In this document: one piece after another, positions 25,022 through 33,239 of the stretch
How positions within the stretch are numbered: position 1 is the first letter of the stretch
How the letters are laid out: every line of letters starts with the position of its first letter
Assembly: GCA_965218555.1 (NCBI GenBank)
Contig: OZ244625.1
Location: forward strand, 2,604,001-2,668,000
Origin: JAPPLB01 sp965218555
Lineage (GTDB): Bacteria > Acidobacteriota > Terriglobia > Bryobacterales > UBA6623
Direction: 5' to 3'
DNA: 64,000 nucleotides
Made by a program: the position numbers and the translations under genes
The notes under the pieces: generated by a model
The model's input: only the letters and a program-made list of their open reading frames with translations
Told to the model about the DNA's origin: nothing
Database searches by the model: none

Positions 25022-26968
25022 ATGAGCATTCCGCGCAGATCAGGTCAGAAGGGCCGCGGCATTGAGATGTTCGCGGCGGCCTCGGCGGTTCTCTGCGCCC
25101 TGCTCTTCCCGATCAACTGCGGCGGGCCCGTTACCAACGACGTCGGCAAGCGCATCATCGTGCTCGGCATCGACGGGATGGACCCCAAGTTCCTCGAGCG
25201 CCATTGGGATCAACTACCGAATCTCGACCGCCTGCGCCGTGAGGGGGATTTCAAACCGCTGGCGACGACCATCCCCCCACAGAGTCCCGTTGCGTGGTCG
25301 AGCGTGATCACGGGCCTCGACCCGGGCGGGCACGGCATCTATGACTTCATCCACCGCGACCCGTATACACGCCGGCCGTTCATGTCGATGGCCGAGACGG
25401 CTGACGCCGACCGGACGCTTGCGATCGGCGATTGGGTCATTCCGCTGTCGTCCGCGGAGGTGATCCGGCATCGCCGCGGCGAACCATTCTGGCCGTTGCT
25501 GTCAAGCGCGGGCGTGCCCGCCAGCATCGTGCGCATGCCCGCGAACTTCCCGCCGGAGGGCGAAGGGACACGTTCGCTCTCCGGCATGGGAACACCTGAC
25601 ATGCACGGCACCCAGGGTACGTTCACGTTCTTCACGGACGACCCCGACTGCGAAGCAGGCCCTGTCTCGGGAGGCAGGATCGTGCGCCTCCCCGCCTTTC
25701 CCCATTACACGGAGTTGGAGATCGAAGGGCCCGTCAACAGCTTCCGCAAGGGTCAGCCCGTCACCTCCGCCGTCTTGACAGTCAACCGCGACCCCGTCGA
25801 AGAGGTCGTGAGATTCGATCTCGAAGACCAGAGCTTCATCCTCGAAGAGGGTGAGTGGTCCGGCTGGTTGAGAGCGAACTTTCCGCTGATCGGCGCGCTG
25901 CAATCCGTCAGCGGCATCTTCCGTGTCTTTCTTCGACAGGTTCGCCCTCGCTTCGAACTCTACGTCACGCCGATCAACATCGACCCCACGAGCCCCGCTC
26001 TGCCGATCTCAATTCCCCCCTCCTACAGCGCCGAGTTGGCCGATGCGATCGGGCTGTTCTACACCCAGGGCATGGCGGAGGACACGTCGGCCTTGCGTCA
26101 AGGCGCATTGAGCCTCGATGAGTTCCTGCAGCAAAGCCACGGCATCCTCGACGAGACCCGGCGGATGATGCGCTACGAGCTTGCGCGGTTCGAGAGCGGG
26201 CTGCTGTTCTTCTACGTGTCGAGCGTCGACCAAAACGCCCACATGCTGTGGGGACGGTACGACGACGAGCTGCTCGCCATCTATCGCGAGACCGACAAGA
26301 TGGTCGGCGAAGCGATGGCGTTGATCGACGACGAAACCACGCTCGTCGTCATGTCGGACCATGGCTTCGAGCGTTTCGATCGCGCGGTGCACCTGAACAC
26401 CGTCCTTCTGAGGACCGGTTTTCTGGCGCTCGACGATCCCCGCAATACCGGCGACGCCGAACTGTTTCAGCATGTCGATTGGTCGCGCACCCGGGCCTAC
26501 TCGATGGGTATCAATTCGCTGTACATCAACCGTCTCGGCCGCGAGGAAGGCGGCATCGTCGCCGAGGGGGAGGAGACCGAGCAGACGATCGCCGCACTGC
26601 GTGAGGCGCTGCTGGCTTTCCGTGATCCCGAAAACGGCGAGCGGGTGATCGAGGAGCTGTATGTCAGCGAAGAAGTGTTCGAAATCCTCCCCACTGAATT
26701 CGCTCCGGACATTATCGTCGGCTACCGGCCGCCCTACCGCTCGTCCTGGCAGACCCCGCTCGGCGGCGTGCCTGAGGAAACCGTCGTCGACAACGACGAG
26801 GCCTGGATCGGCGACCACTGCATCGCGCCGCAATACGTCCCCGGCGTGCTGCTCAGCAGCCGCGTGATCGCGCTCGAGGACCCCGGCCTCGCCGACGTGC
26901 CGGTCACGCTGCTCAAAGAGTTCGGCGTCGCGGTCCCGAAGGGCATGATCGGCCGGCCGCTCTTCTGA
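25022..26968 (+). CDS. Lipoprotein alkaline phosphatase/phosphodiesterase family protein, paralogue of the preceding gene
   Basis: A 648-residue protein. The start at MSIPRRSGQKG was chosen because it gives a clean lipoprotein signal (hydrophobic ~17-30, lipobox ending in Cys33 of FPINCGG), placing the mature enzyme on the periplasmic face. The catalytic domain has Asp51/Asp54 in LGIDGMDPK, a candidate nucleophile in PPQSPVAWSSVITG, and VMSDHGFERF. The C-terminal block (APDIIVGYRPPYRSSW, IGDHCIAPQYVPGV) mirrors the upstream paralogue throughout. The pair probably arose by duplication and then took different anchors: transmembrane in the first, lipid in the second. The gap to the upstream stop is 28 bp. 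Confidence 0.85.
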   Translation: MSIPRRSGQKGRGIEMFAAASAVLCALLFPINCGGPVTNDVGKRIIVLGIDGMDPKFLERHWDQLPNLDRLRREGDFKPLATTIPPQSPVAWSSVITGLDPGGHGIYDFIHRDPYTRRPFMSMAETADADRTLAIGDWVIPLSSAEVIRHRRGEPFWPLLSSAGVPASIVRMPANFPPEGEGTRSLSGMGTPDMHGTQGTFTFFTDDPDCEAGPVSGGRIVRLPAFPHYTELEIEGPVNSFRKGQPVTSAVLTVNRDPVEEVVRFDLEDQSFILEEGEWSGWLRANFPLIGALQSVSGIFRVFLRQVRPRFELYVTPINIDPTSPALPISIPPSYSAELADAIGLFYTQGMAEDTSALRQGALSLDEFLQQSHGILDETRRMMRYELARFESGLLFFYVSSVDQNAHMLWGRYDDELLAIYRETDKMVGEAMALIDDETTLVVMSDHGFERFDRAVHLNTVLLRTGFLALDDPRNTGDAELFQHVDWSRTRAYSMGINSLYINRLGREEGGIVAEGEETEQTIAALREALLAFRDPENGERVIEELYVSEEVFEILPTEFAPDIIVGYRPPYRSSWQTPLGGVPEETVVDNDEAWIGDHCIAPQYVPGVLLSSRVIALEDPGLADVPVTLLKEFGVAVPKGMIGRPLF

Positions 26969-27007
26969 AGCGCGGTCGGGGATGAATTACACTCTTAGGA
27001 ATCAACC

Positions 27008-27202
27008 ATGTTCGGACCTTCCCTCAAGCTCGACAAGGATCTCTACGACCGCATCAAGCGCTGCTCCGACGCGGCCGGCTACTCCTCACCGAAAGAGTTG
27101 ATCCAACACGTTCTCGAACGCGAACTCGACAAGATCGAAGAGGATGTCCGCTCCGACGAGGAGATCGTCAAGAAGATGCAGGGACTCGGCTACATCGACT
27201 AA
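27008..27202 (+). CDS. Small ribbon-helix-helix-like protein
   Basis: A 64-residue protein with AGGA 8 nt before the ATG. The sequence SLKLDKDLYDRIKRCSDAAG followed by YSSPKELIQHVLERELDK has the strand-helix-helix pattern of RHH proteins (beta strand, helix with basic residues, turn, second helix), then an acidic tail. RHH proteins usually bind DNA as dimers. Here it may be an operon regulator or an adaptor for the neighbouring membrane protein. It lies between the lipoprotein phosphodiesterase (39 bp upstream) and the EMC3-like gene (20 bp downstream). Confidence 0.75.
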   Translation: MFGPSLKLDKDLYDRIKRCSDAAGYSSPKELIQHVLERELDKIEEDVRSDEEIVKKMQGLGYID

Positions 27203-27222
27203 CCTGCCCCCAGCCGATTCGC

Positions 27223-28041
27223 GTGGACATCTTCAACAGCCTTCTCCGCACGGTGATCAGCGGCATCTGCGGCCTGGGCGCAGGCGTGCACCCGATGATC
27301 GGGCTGACGCTCATTTCGATCCTCACGGGCATCGGGATGCTCTGGGTGTTCGGCAAGACTTCCGATCAGGAAGCGATCTCCCGAACGAAGAAACGCCTGC
27401 AAGCCTACCTGCTTGAGATGCGCTTGTTCGGTGACGACATCTCGCTCGTCTTGGGCGCGCAGAAGAAGCTCATCACCGACAACTTCCGCTACCTCGGCTT
27501 GATGATGCGCCCGATGCTGTTTCTCACCGTGCCCCTGCTGCTTCTGCTCATTCACCTCGACGGCTTCTACGGCGCGCGGCCGTTGCCGATCGATGAGCGG
27601 GCGGTCGTCACCGTGCAGGCGGCGGGAGGGTTCGGCGAGAACGCGCCCGTTCCCGAGCTGCAGGCCCCCGCGGGCGTCCGCGTCGAGACACCCGGCGTGC
27701 GTGTGATGGAAACCGGCCAGATGAGCTGGCGCATCCGTGCCGAGCGGCCCGTCGAAGGGAATCTCACGTTCCGCTGGGGCGGTACGGAATGGACGAAATC
27801 GATCGCTGCCGGAGAGCCCTTTCGATACCTGTCGATTCGCCGCGTCTCCGGCCTCTGGGACGTGCTCTGGTACGCTGGCGAAGATCGTCTCGCAGAAGAC
27901 CGGGTCGCATGGATCGAAATCCGCTACCCGGCTGCCGAGGTTCCCTTTGCGGGCATCGAGCTGCACTGGCTGATCTGGTTCTTCGTGATCTCGATGCTGA
28001 GCGCCTATCTTCTCCGGGGCCGCTTCGGGGTCACTTTCTAG
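27223..28041 (+). CDS. EMC3/YidC-like (Oxa1 superfamily-type) membrane protein with periplasmic beta domain
   Basis: A 272-residue protein starting at GTG. Topology: TM1 at ~25-44, then a charged helical hairpin ~46-95 (SRTKKRLQAYLLEMRLFGDD, AQKKLITDNFRYLGL), then TM2 ~97-112 followed by HLDGFYGARPL. A soluble beta-rich region spans ~125-245 (WRIRAERPVEGNLTFRWGG) and TM3 ~248-266. TM1, cytosolic coiled-coil hairpin and then TM2, with RPM(L)-type entry to TM2 and FYGxRPLP after it, is the DUF106/EMC3/TMCO1 and YidC plan, whose members insert or chaperone membrane proteins. The beta domain inserted before TM3 is unusual. It belongs to the phosphodiesterase cluster. Assignment is by pattern, not alignment, and catalysis is not expected. 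Confidence 0.6.
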   Translation: MDIFNSLLRTVISGICGLGAGVHPMIGLTLISILTGIGMLWVFGKTSDQEAISRTKKRLQAYLLEMRLFGDDISLVLGAQKKLITDNFRYLGLMMRPMLFLTVPLLLLLIHLDGFYGARPLPIDERAVVTVQAAGGFGENAPVPELQAPAGVRVETPGVRVMETGQMSWRIRAERPVEGNLTFRWGGTEWTKSIAAGEPFRYLSIRRVSGLWDVLWYAGEDRLAEDRVAWIEIRYPAAEVPFAGIELHWLIWFFVISMLSAYLLRGRFGVTF

Positions 28042-28087
28042 AGTATTGAACCGGCTGCCATCTTTCCCAAGTCGCTACACTCGAACC

Positions 28088-30871
28088 ATGCCAAGCGCGG
28101 TGCGCCTCGGCCTGCTCCTCTCTTTCGCTGCCGTTTCCGTCTGGCTGCGGCTCAGCGGTCCCGATCTTCCCCCTGCGACGATCGTCCAAGCCGCCGAAAC
28201 GGGTCATCAGGCCGTTCTTGTCCGCTTCGGCGTCAACGACGACCAATCCCGCGATTGGAGCGGCGACGTCCGCATCGAGAACGGCCGTGTCAGGGGGCTC
28301 GACCCGTGGCAATTCAGCGAAGGCGACGAACTCCTCACCGACACCGCCTGGACGGCCCGCACAACAAGCGACACCTACTGGGACGCCCCCTGGGAGCGCA
28401 GTCTCGAGGGGACGAAGCGCCGCACACGGCTTACCGCCAAGGGCGTACTGCTGCACCTCGAGGTGACCGGTCCGGGCAAGGTCAACATCCGGACCGCACA
28501 AGGCGAGTTCAGCTTCAATCCCAAGGATTTCTCGTGGTCCCGCCCTGAGACCGTTGCCGGCGGACGTGTCGTCATCAGCCTCTCGCCGTCTCCGCAAGCC
28601 CTCACCGAAGGACCCGCCGCCGAAGACTACGTCGATGCGATCGAGTCTTCCGGGGGACGCCACTGGGTCGCCTACCAAACCTATGAAGACGGCTCAGACC
28701 GCCTATGGGTTCGGCGCGACGACGAAGTCCCGGCGGCTCTCACCGCGCCGGGCGGCGATCTCTTCCGTGTTCAACTCGCCGAAGATTCCCAAGGCCGCAT
28801 CTGGGCGGTGTGGTGCGAGCAAAGAGAATCGAACTGGGATCTTTTCGCTCGTGCTTTCGACGGCGATGACTGGGGCGAGGAAGCCCGACTCACAAAAGCG
28901 CCCGGCTCGGACATCTTTCACTCCATCGCCCGCGACGGCCGGGGCGACCTCTATCTTGTCTGGCAAAGCTTCCGGTCGGGCAACGGCGACATCTTTTTGC
29001 GGACATACCGCGGCGGCCGCTGGCAACCGGAAATCCAGGTCAGCGACGACCCGGCCAACGACTGGGAACCGCAGGTCGCTGCTTCCCAAGACGGAGAAGC
29101 CTCGATCGTTTGGGACACGTACGCAAAGGGAAACCATGACGTCGTGATGCGGCAGTTCCGCCGCGGACGCCTCCGCGACACCATCTCGATCGCCGACTCC
29201 GATGCCTTCGAAGCCCGCGCTACGGCCCACTACGACTCCGCCGGACGCCTGTGGCTCGCGTGGGACGAGGGCGACGCCGACTGGGGCAAGGACTACGTGC
29301 AAGGCATCCAGGACGCCGGCATGGGGCTTCTCCAACGGCGGCAGGTGCGCGTCGCGACCTACAGCAACGGCCGACTCGAACAACTCCCTGGCGAACTTCC
29401 TCCCGCTCCGCCCGAAGAAACCAGCCCGGTCTATCAATCCCCGCACGTCGCCACCGACGGCAACGGCAATCCCTGGGTCTTCTTTCGCTATCGCACGCAC
29501 GCCCCCGTCGTCCAAGCCCGCGACAAGTTCCGTTCGATATGGCGTCTTGGCGCAGCCAGCTTTCAGAACGGCGCATGGACGCCCGTCATCCGCTTTCCCG
29601 TCGGCTACGGCCGCATCGACATGCCGGTGGCGGCATATACCGCCTCAGGAGGCGACCTCCGGGTTTATTGGGCGAGCGACGGCCGTCGCTTCCCCGACGG
29701 CTTCCAACGCCAGCAGGATATCTTCGCGGCTACTCTCGAAGCGGGTCCGCCGCCGGATGTCCCTCTCAAGTTCGAGGACTTCCAGCCATCATCAGCACAG
29801 TCCGCGAATATCCACCCCAACGAAGCCGCTGACGCGGCGCGTCTACGCAACTATCGCGCCGAGGTCGGCGGCAAGACCTACCGGCCCGTACGCGGTGACA
29901 TGCACCGCCATACGGACGTTTCCTGGGACGGCAATCGCGATGGCTCGCTGTTCGACGCCTACCGCTATGCCCTTGACGCCGCGGCTCACGACTTCCTCGG
30001 TGTCGCCGATCACCAAGCCGGCCAGGAGGTCGAATACAGTTGGTGGATGATCCAGAAGGCCGTCGATCTCTTCACGATCCCGGGCAAGTTCACGCCGCTC
30101 TACGGCTACGAGCGCAGCCGTGGTTACCCCAGCGGACACCGCAACGCCATGTTCGCCCAACGAGGCGTGCCCGTCGTCAAGATGCTCGACGAAGAGCGTG
30201 AAAAGAACGACGAAGTCGGTGTCGAGCATTTCTACGAGGACCTCCGCAAGAACCGCGGCATTGTAATGAGCCACACATCCGCCACGGGGGCCGGCACCGA
30301 CTGGCGCGACAACGATCCCGCGGTCGAGACCCTCGTCGAAATCTACCAGGGCTATCGCCGTAATTACGAGCACGCCGGCGCGCCGCGATCGAGCAACCGC
30401 CGCAGCCGCCCCGCCGGGTTTGTTTGGAAGGCCTGGGAGAAGGGCCTCAAGCTGGGAGTGCAATCCAGCTCCGACCACGTCTCGACGCACGCCTCCCACG
30501 GGATGATCTGGGTCGAGGAACTGACCCGCGAGGCCGTCATCGAGGGCATCCGGGCCCGCCGCGCCTACGCCGCCACGGACAACATCCTCGTCGACTTCCG
30601 CGTCAACGGGCGTCTCATGGGCGAGGCCTTCGCGACAAGCGACCGCCCCAAGCTCGAAGCGCGTGTCGTCGGCACCGCGCCCATCCGCAAAGTCGAAGTG
30701 ATCAAGAACAATACCTACATCCACACCCAGCGCGGGAATCTTCCCGAGCTCTCGTTCACGTACGTTGACAACAACGTCCGTGAAGGCGAAAGCTATTACT
30801 ACATACGGGTGGAGCAGCAAGACGGAGAACTGGCATGGGCCTCGCCCGTCTGGGTAACCTACAAGAAGTAA
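28088..30871 (+). CDS. Secreted beta-propeller protein with C-terminal PHP/DUF3604-like domain
   Basis: A 927-residue protein. The ATG at 28088 was chosen because it opens a signal peptide (VRLGLLLSFAAVSVWL) and upstream codons add only a short non-signal extension. Residues ~150-560 are sialidase-like propeller blades with repeating 'D..G.lw..W' strands (SQGRIWAVWCEQRESNWDL, GRGDLYLVWQSFRSGNGDI). From ~595 a PHP-type metallohydrolase domain begins with GDMHRHTDVSWDGNRDGSLF, then FLGVADHQAG, IVMSHTSATG and SSSDHVSTHASHG. These are His/Asp metal ligands seen in DUF3604 proteins. A beta-sandwich ends the chain. Predicted role: periplasmic or extracellular phosphoester or glycan hydrolysis. It is ~46 bp from the EMC3-like gene and may share its transcript. 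Confidence 0.8.
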   Translation: MPSAVRLGLLLSFAAVSVWLRLSGPDLPPATIVQAAETGHQAVLVRFGVNDDQSRDWSGDVRIENGRVRGLDPWQFSEGDELLTDTAWTARTTSDTYWDAPWERSLEGTKRRTRLTAKGVLLHLEVTGPGKVNIRTAQGEFSFNPKDFSWSRPETVAGGRVVISLSPSPQALTEGPAAEDYVDAIESSGGRHWVAYQTYEDGSDRLWVRRDDEVPAALTAPGGDLFRVQLAEDSQGRIWAVWCEQRESNWDLFARAFDGDDWGEEARLTKAPGSDIFHSIARDGRGDLYLVWQSFRSGNGDIFLRTYRGGRWQPEIQVSDDPANDWEPQVAASQDGEASIVWDTYAKGNHDVVMRQFRRGRLRDTISIADSDAFEARATAHYDSAGRLWLAWDEGDADWGKDYVQGIQDAGMGLLQRRQVRVATYSNGRLEQLPGELPPAPPEETSPVYQSPHVATDGNGNPWVFFRYRTHAPVVQARDKFRSIWRLGAASFQNGAWTPVIRFPVGYGRIDMPVAAYTASGGDLRVYWASDGRRFPDGFQRQQDIFAATLEAGPPPDVPLKFEDFQPSSAQSANIHPNEAADAARLRNYRAEVGGKTYRPVRGDMHRHTDVSWDGNRDGSLFDAYRYALDAAAHDFLGVADHQAGQEVEYSWWMIQKAVDLFTIPGKFTPLYGYERSRGYPSGHRNAMFAQRGVPVVKMLDEEREKNDEVGVEHFYEDLRKNRGIVMSHTSATGAGTDWRDNDPAVETLVEIYQGYRRNYEHAGAPRSSNRRSRPAGFVWKAWEKGLKLGVQSSSDHVSTHASHGMIWVEELTREAVIEGIRARRAYAATDNILVDFRVNGRLMGEAFATSDRPKLEARVVGTAPIRKVEVIKNNTYIHTQRGNLPELSFTYVDNNVREGESYYYIRVEQQDGELAWASPVWVTYKK

Positions 30872-30890
30872 GAGCCGCGGAACGCGGCGG

Positions 30891-30904
30891 CGCGGCATGC
30901 CGCG
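30891..30904. repeat. Intergenic palindrome, copy 1
   Basis: CGCGGCATGCCGCG, a perfect 14-bp palindrome in the 72-bp spacer between the PHP protein and the Gfo/Idh gene. The same core recurs at 50130-50143, also in a short intergenic spacer, suggesting a small dispersed REP-like element. Confidence 0.5.
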
Positions 30905-30943
30905 TCCGCTCCCGCGACCGCTCCGCCGCCAGAAAGGCTTTCC

Positions 30944-32236
30944 ATGAAAAACAACAGCAACGAGCTCTCCCGACGTTCTTTCGTAGCCGCTTCCGTGGCC
31001 GGTAGCGCCTTGGCTGCTTCGGCGCGGGCCATCGCAGCGGCGCGCGCCCCGCGCGTGATCGGCGCCAACGACCGCTTGCACATCGGCGTGATCGGCGCGG
31101 GCGGCAACGCCACCGGCCACATGAAGCGTTTGATCGAGATCCAGGAGGCGGAGAATACCGAAATCATCGCCGTTTGCGACGCCTACCAGAAGCGCCTCGA
31201 CGCCGCGGCGGAACTGACCGGCGGCAAACCGTATCACGACTACCGCAGGCTGCTCGATAACCCCGATATCGACTACGTCGTGATCTCCGTCCCCGAGCAT
31301 TGGCACGCCCAAATGACCCTCGACGCCGTGGACGCCGGCAAGCACATCTACTGCGAAAAACCGATGACCTACAGCATCGAGGAGGCGAAGAGGGTCCGCG
31401 ACCGCGTCAAGCAGAGCACGATCAAGATGCAGGTCGGCGTGCAAGGCATGTCCGATGATTCCTACGAGGCCGCCCAGCGCTACATCAAAGACGGCAAGAT
31501 CGGTAAGGTCGTCATGGCCCAAATCGACTACTCCCGCAACCATGTCGATGACTTCTGGACCAGGCCCTACGACGATGATGTCCGGCCGGGTGAAAATCTC
31601 GACTGGAACGCCTTCCTGGGGCCCGCCAAGAAGCGCCCGTTTGACCCCGACCGCTTTTTCGCGTGGCGGCGCTATTGGGATTATTCGGGCGGCATCGCCT
31701 CGGACCTGTTCGTCCATCGGATCACACGCATCATCAAAGCCTGCAACCTCACGGTTCCCAGCCGTGTTGTCGCCACCGGAGGCCAGAACTGCTTCACCGA
31801 CAGCGCCGCCGAAATCCCCGACACCTTCAACATGATGGTGGACTATCCCGAGGGGATTTCCGTCTTGCTGGTTTCATCGATGGCCAACTCCGCGAAGATC
31901 CGGCACATCATTCGCGGCCACGAGGGGACGCTCGAGTTCACGAAGGAAGGCTTCACGATCACACGGGAGAAGCTGTTCGCCAAAGGGTGCGAGGAAGGCG
32001 GCGCCAAGGCCGGCTCCGAAGAATGTCAACTCATCAAGCACATCAAGACCGGTGCCGAGGACACTCGCCTGCACCACGCCAACCATCACCGGGCAATCCG
32101 CTTCAACGAGCCTCTCAAGTGCGACGTGGATCTCGGCTTCTACGGTGTCGTCGCCTGCTCGATGGCGGTGGAGTCATTGCGCAAGAAGCGCTATCTCGCT
32201 TGGGACGCGCGCCGGGAAAAGGTGGTCAAGGCATAG
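30944..32236 (+). CDS. Tat-exported Gfo/Idh/MocA family oxidoreductase
   Basis: A 430-residue protein with a twin-arginine signal (SRRSFVAASVAGSALAASARA) and then a Rossmann NAD(P)-binding domain, IGVIGAGGNATGHMKRLIE. The family motif follows in DAGKHIYCEKPMTYSIEEA (EKP). A C-terminal substrate domain begins at ~190 (KVVMAQIDYSRNHVDDFWTR). Family members oxidise or epimerise sugars and cyclitols. Tat export implies that folded, cofactor-loaded enzyme works in the periplasm, a common arrangement in Acidobacteria and Planctomycetes. The next genes are convergent SMP-30 and unknown Tat genes, suggesting a sugar-acid catabolic neighbourhood. Substrate unknown. Confidence 0.88.
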   Translation: MKNNSNELSRRSFVAASVAGSALAASARAIAAARAPRVIGANDRLHIGVIGAGGNATGHMKRLIEIQEAENTEIIAVCDAYQKRLDAAAELTGGKPYHDYRRLLDNPDIDYVVISVPEHWHAQMTLDAVDAGKHIYCEKPMTYSIEEAKRVRDRVKQSTIKMQVGVQGMSDDSYEAAQRYIKDGKIGKVVMAQIDYSRNHVDDFWTRPYDDDVRPGENLDWNAFLGPAKKRPFDPDRFFAWRRYWDYSGGIASDLFVHRITRIIKACNLTVPSRVVATGGQNCFTDSAAEIPDTFNMMVDYPEGISVLLVSSMANSAKIRHIIRGHEGTLEFTKEGFTITREKLFAKGCEEGGAKAGSEECQLIKHIKTGAEDTRLHHANHHRAIRFNEPLKCDVDLGFYGVVACSMAVESLRKKRYLAWDARREKVVKA

Positions 32237-32321
32237 ACTTCACTGGGCTTTGGCTTGCAATGGGCCGGCCGGCGCACCACCGGCATGAAGCAGACCGGCG
32301 GACCGAAGGAGGGTTTGCCGG

Positions 32322-33239
32322 CTAGTAAGTTCGGGTGCCGGGGACTTTGGTGGGGACGTAGTAGAGCGAGGTGCTGGCGGTGATGTAGAGGCCTCGGAAG
32401 CCTCGGCCCCAGTTGAGGTTGGAGGGTTGCTCAGGGGGAACGATAGTGCCGAGGTGGTGACCGTTGGAGTTGAAGACCCAGATGCCGCCGGGGCCGGTGC
32501 AGTAGACGTTGCCCAACTCGTCGGTTTTGAGGCCGTCGAGGCCGCCCCTCTCGTCGGATTCCAACTCCGCGAAAACGCGGCCCTTGGCGAGAGTGCCATC
32601 GTCCCGGATGTCCTGGACACGGATGTTGCGGGAGCCGCCGTCGGCGATGTAAAGCTTGTTGTGCTTGGGTCCGAGGGTGACGCCGTTGGCGCGCTTCGGT
32701 TCCTCGGAGGCCCGTTCGAGCTTGGCCTTGCCGGGGATTTGGCTGCGGCTGATGCGGTAGACGGCGGGTTCGTTGGTGCGCTCGTGGGCGTCCGGGACGT
32801 TGCGGCGGGGCATGTCGCTGAAGTAGATGCTGCCGTCGATGGCGTAGACGAGGTCGTTGGGTGAGCTGAGGCGCTGGTCTCCCCAACGTTCGGCGAGGAC
32901 GGTGATCGAGCCGTCCTTTTCGGTGCGTGTGACACGGCCCGGCCCGGTCTCGCAGGTGAGCAAGCGGCCTTGGTGATCGAAGGTGAGGCCGTTGGCGCGG
33001 TTGGATTTCTCGCGGAAAACGGATATCGTGCCCGCGGCCGGGTTGTTCTCCCCAACGGGAAAGGTCCATTTGTGGATCTTTTTGCTGCGCAGATCGCTGA
33101 ACAGCAGAAAGCCGATGCGGCTGCAAACGGGGCCTTCGGTGAAGCCGAAGCCGCTTGCCATCCTGGTGAACTCGGCGCGGCGGTCGACGAGGTCGAACAG
33201 ATCGGTGTTTTTGGCGTAGATTCCGGCGGGCTTCATCAA
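32322..33239 (-). CDS. SMP-30/gluconolactonase family protein
   Basis: A 305-residue six-bladed propeller without a signal peptide. Metal and active-site positions are recognisable: Glu in GFTEGPVCSR, Asn in LSSPNDLVYAIDGSIYFSD, Asn in KRANGVTLGP, and Asp in GGLDGLKTDELGNVYCTG. Members hydrolyse aldonolactones with a divalent metal, although some act on other lactones. The stop of the upstream 410-residue gene lies at 33240, so the two abut with no gap and are probably co-transcribed. It is convergent with the Gfo/Idh oxidoreductase, whose lactone product it could process (inference). Start could be the first or second of two adjacent ATG codons. Confidence 0.85.
   Translation of the reverse strand: MMKPAGIYAKNTDLFDLVDRRAEFTRMASGFGFTEGPVCSRIGFLLFSDLRSKKIHKWTFPVGENNPAAGTISVFREKSNRANGLTFDHQGRLLTCETGPGRVTRTEKDGSITVLAERWGDQRLSSPNDLVYAIDGSIYFSDMPRRNVPDAHERTNEPAVYRISRSQIPGKAKLERASEEPKRANGVTLGPKHNKLYIADGGSRNIRVQDIRDDGTLAKGRVFAELESDERGGLDGLKTDELGNVYCTGPGGIWVFNSNGHHLGTIVPPEQPSNLNWGRGFRGLYITASTSLYYVPTKVPGTRTY

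Noticed and set aside
32240..33126. Long Ser/Pro/Arg-rich open frames antiparallel to or out of frame with the SMP-30 gene
   Set aside because: They are frame shadows created by high GC; composition is non-protein-like and the SMP-30 frame carries all motifs.
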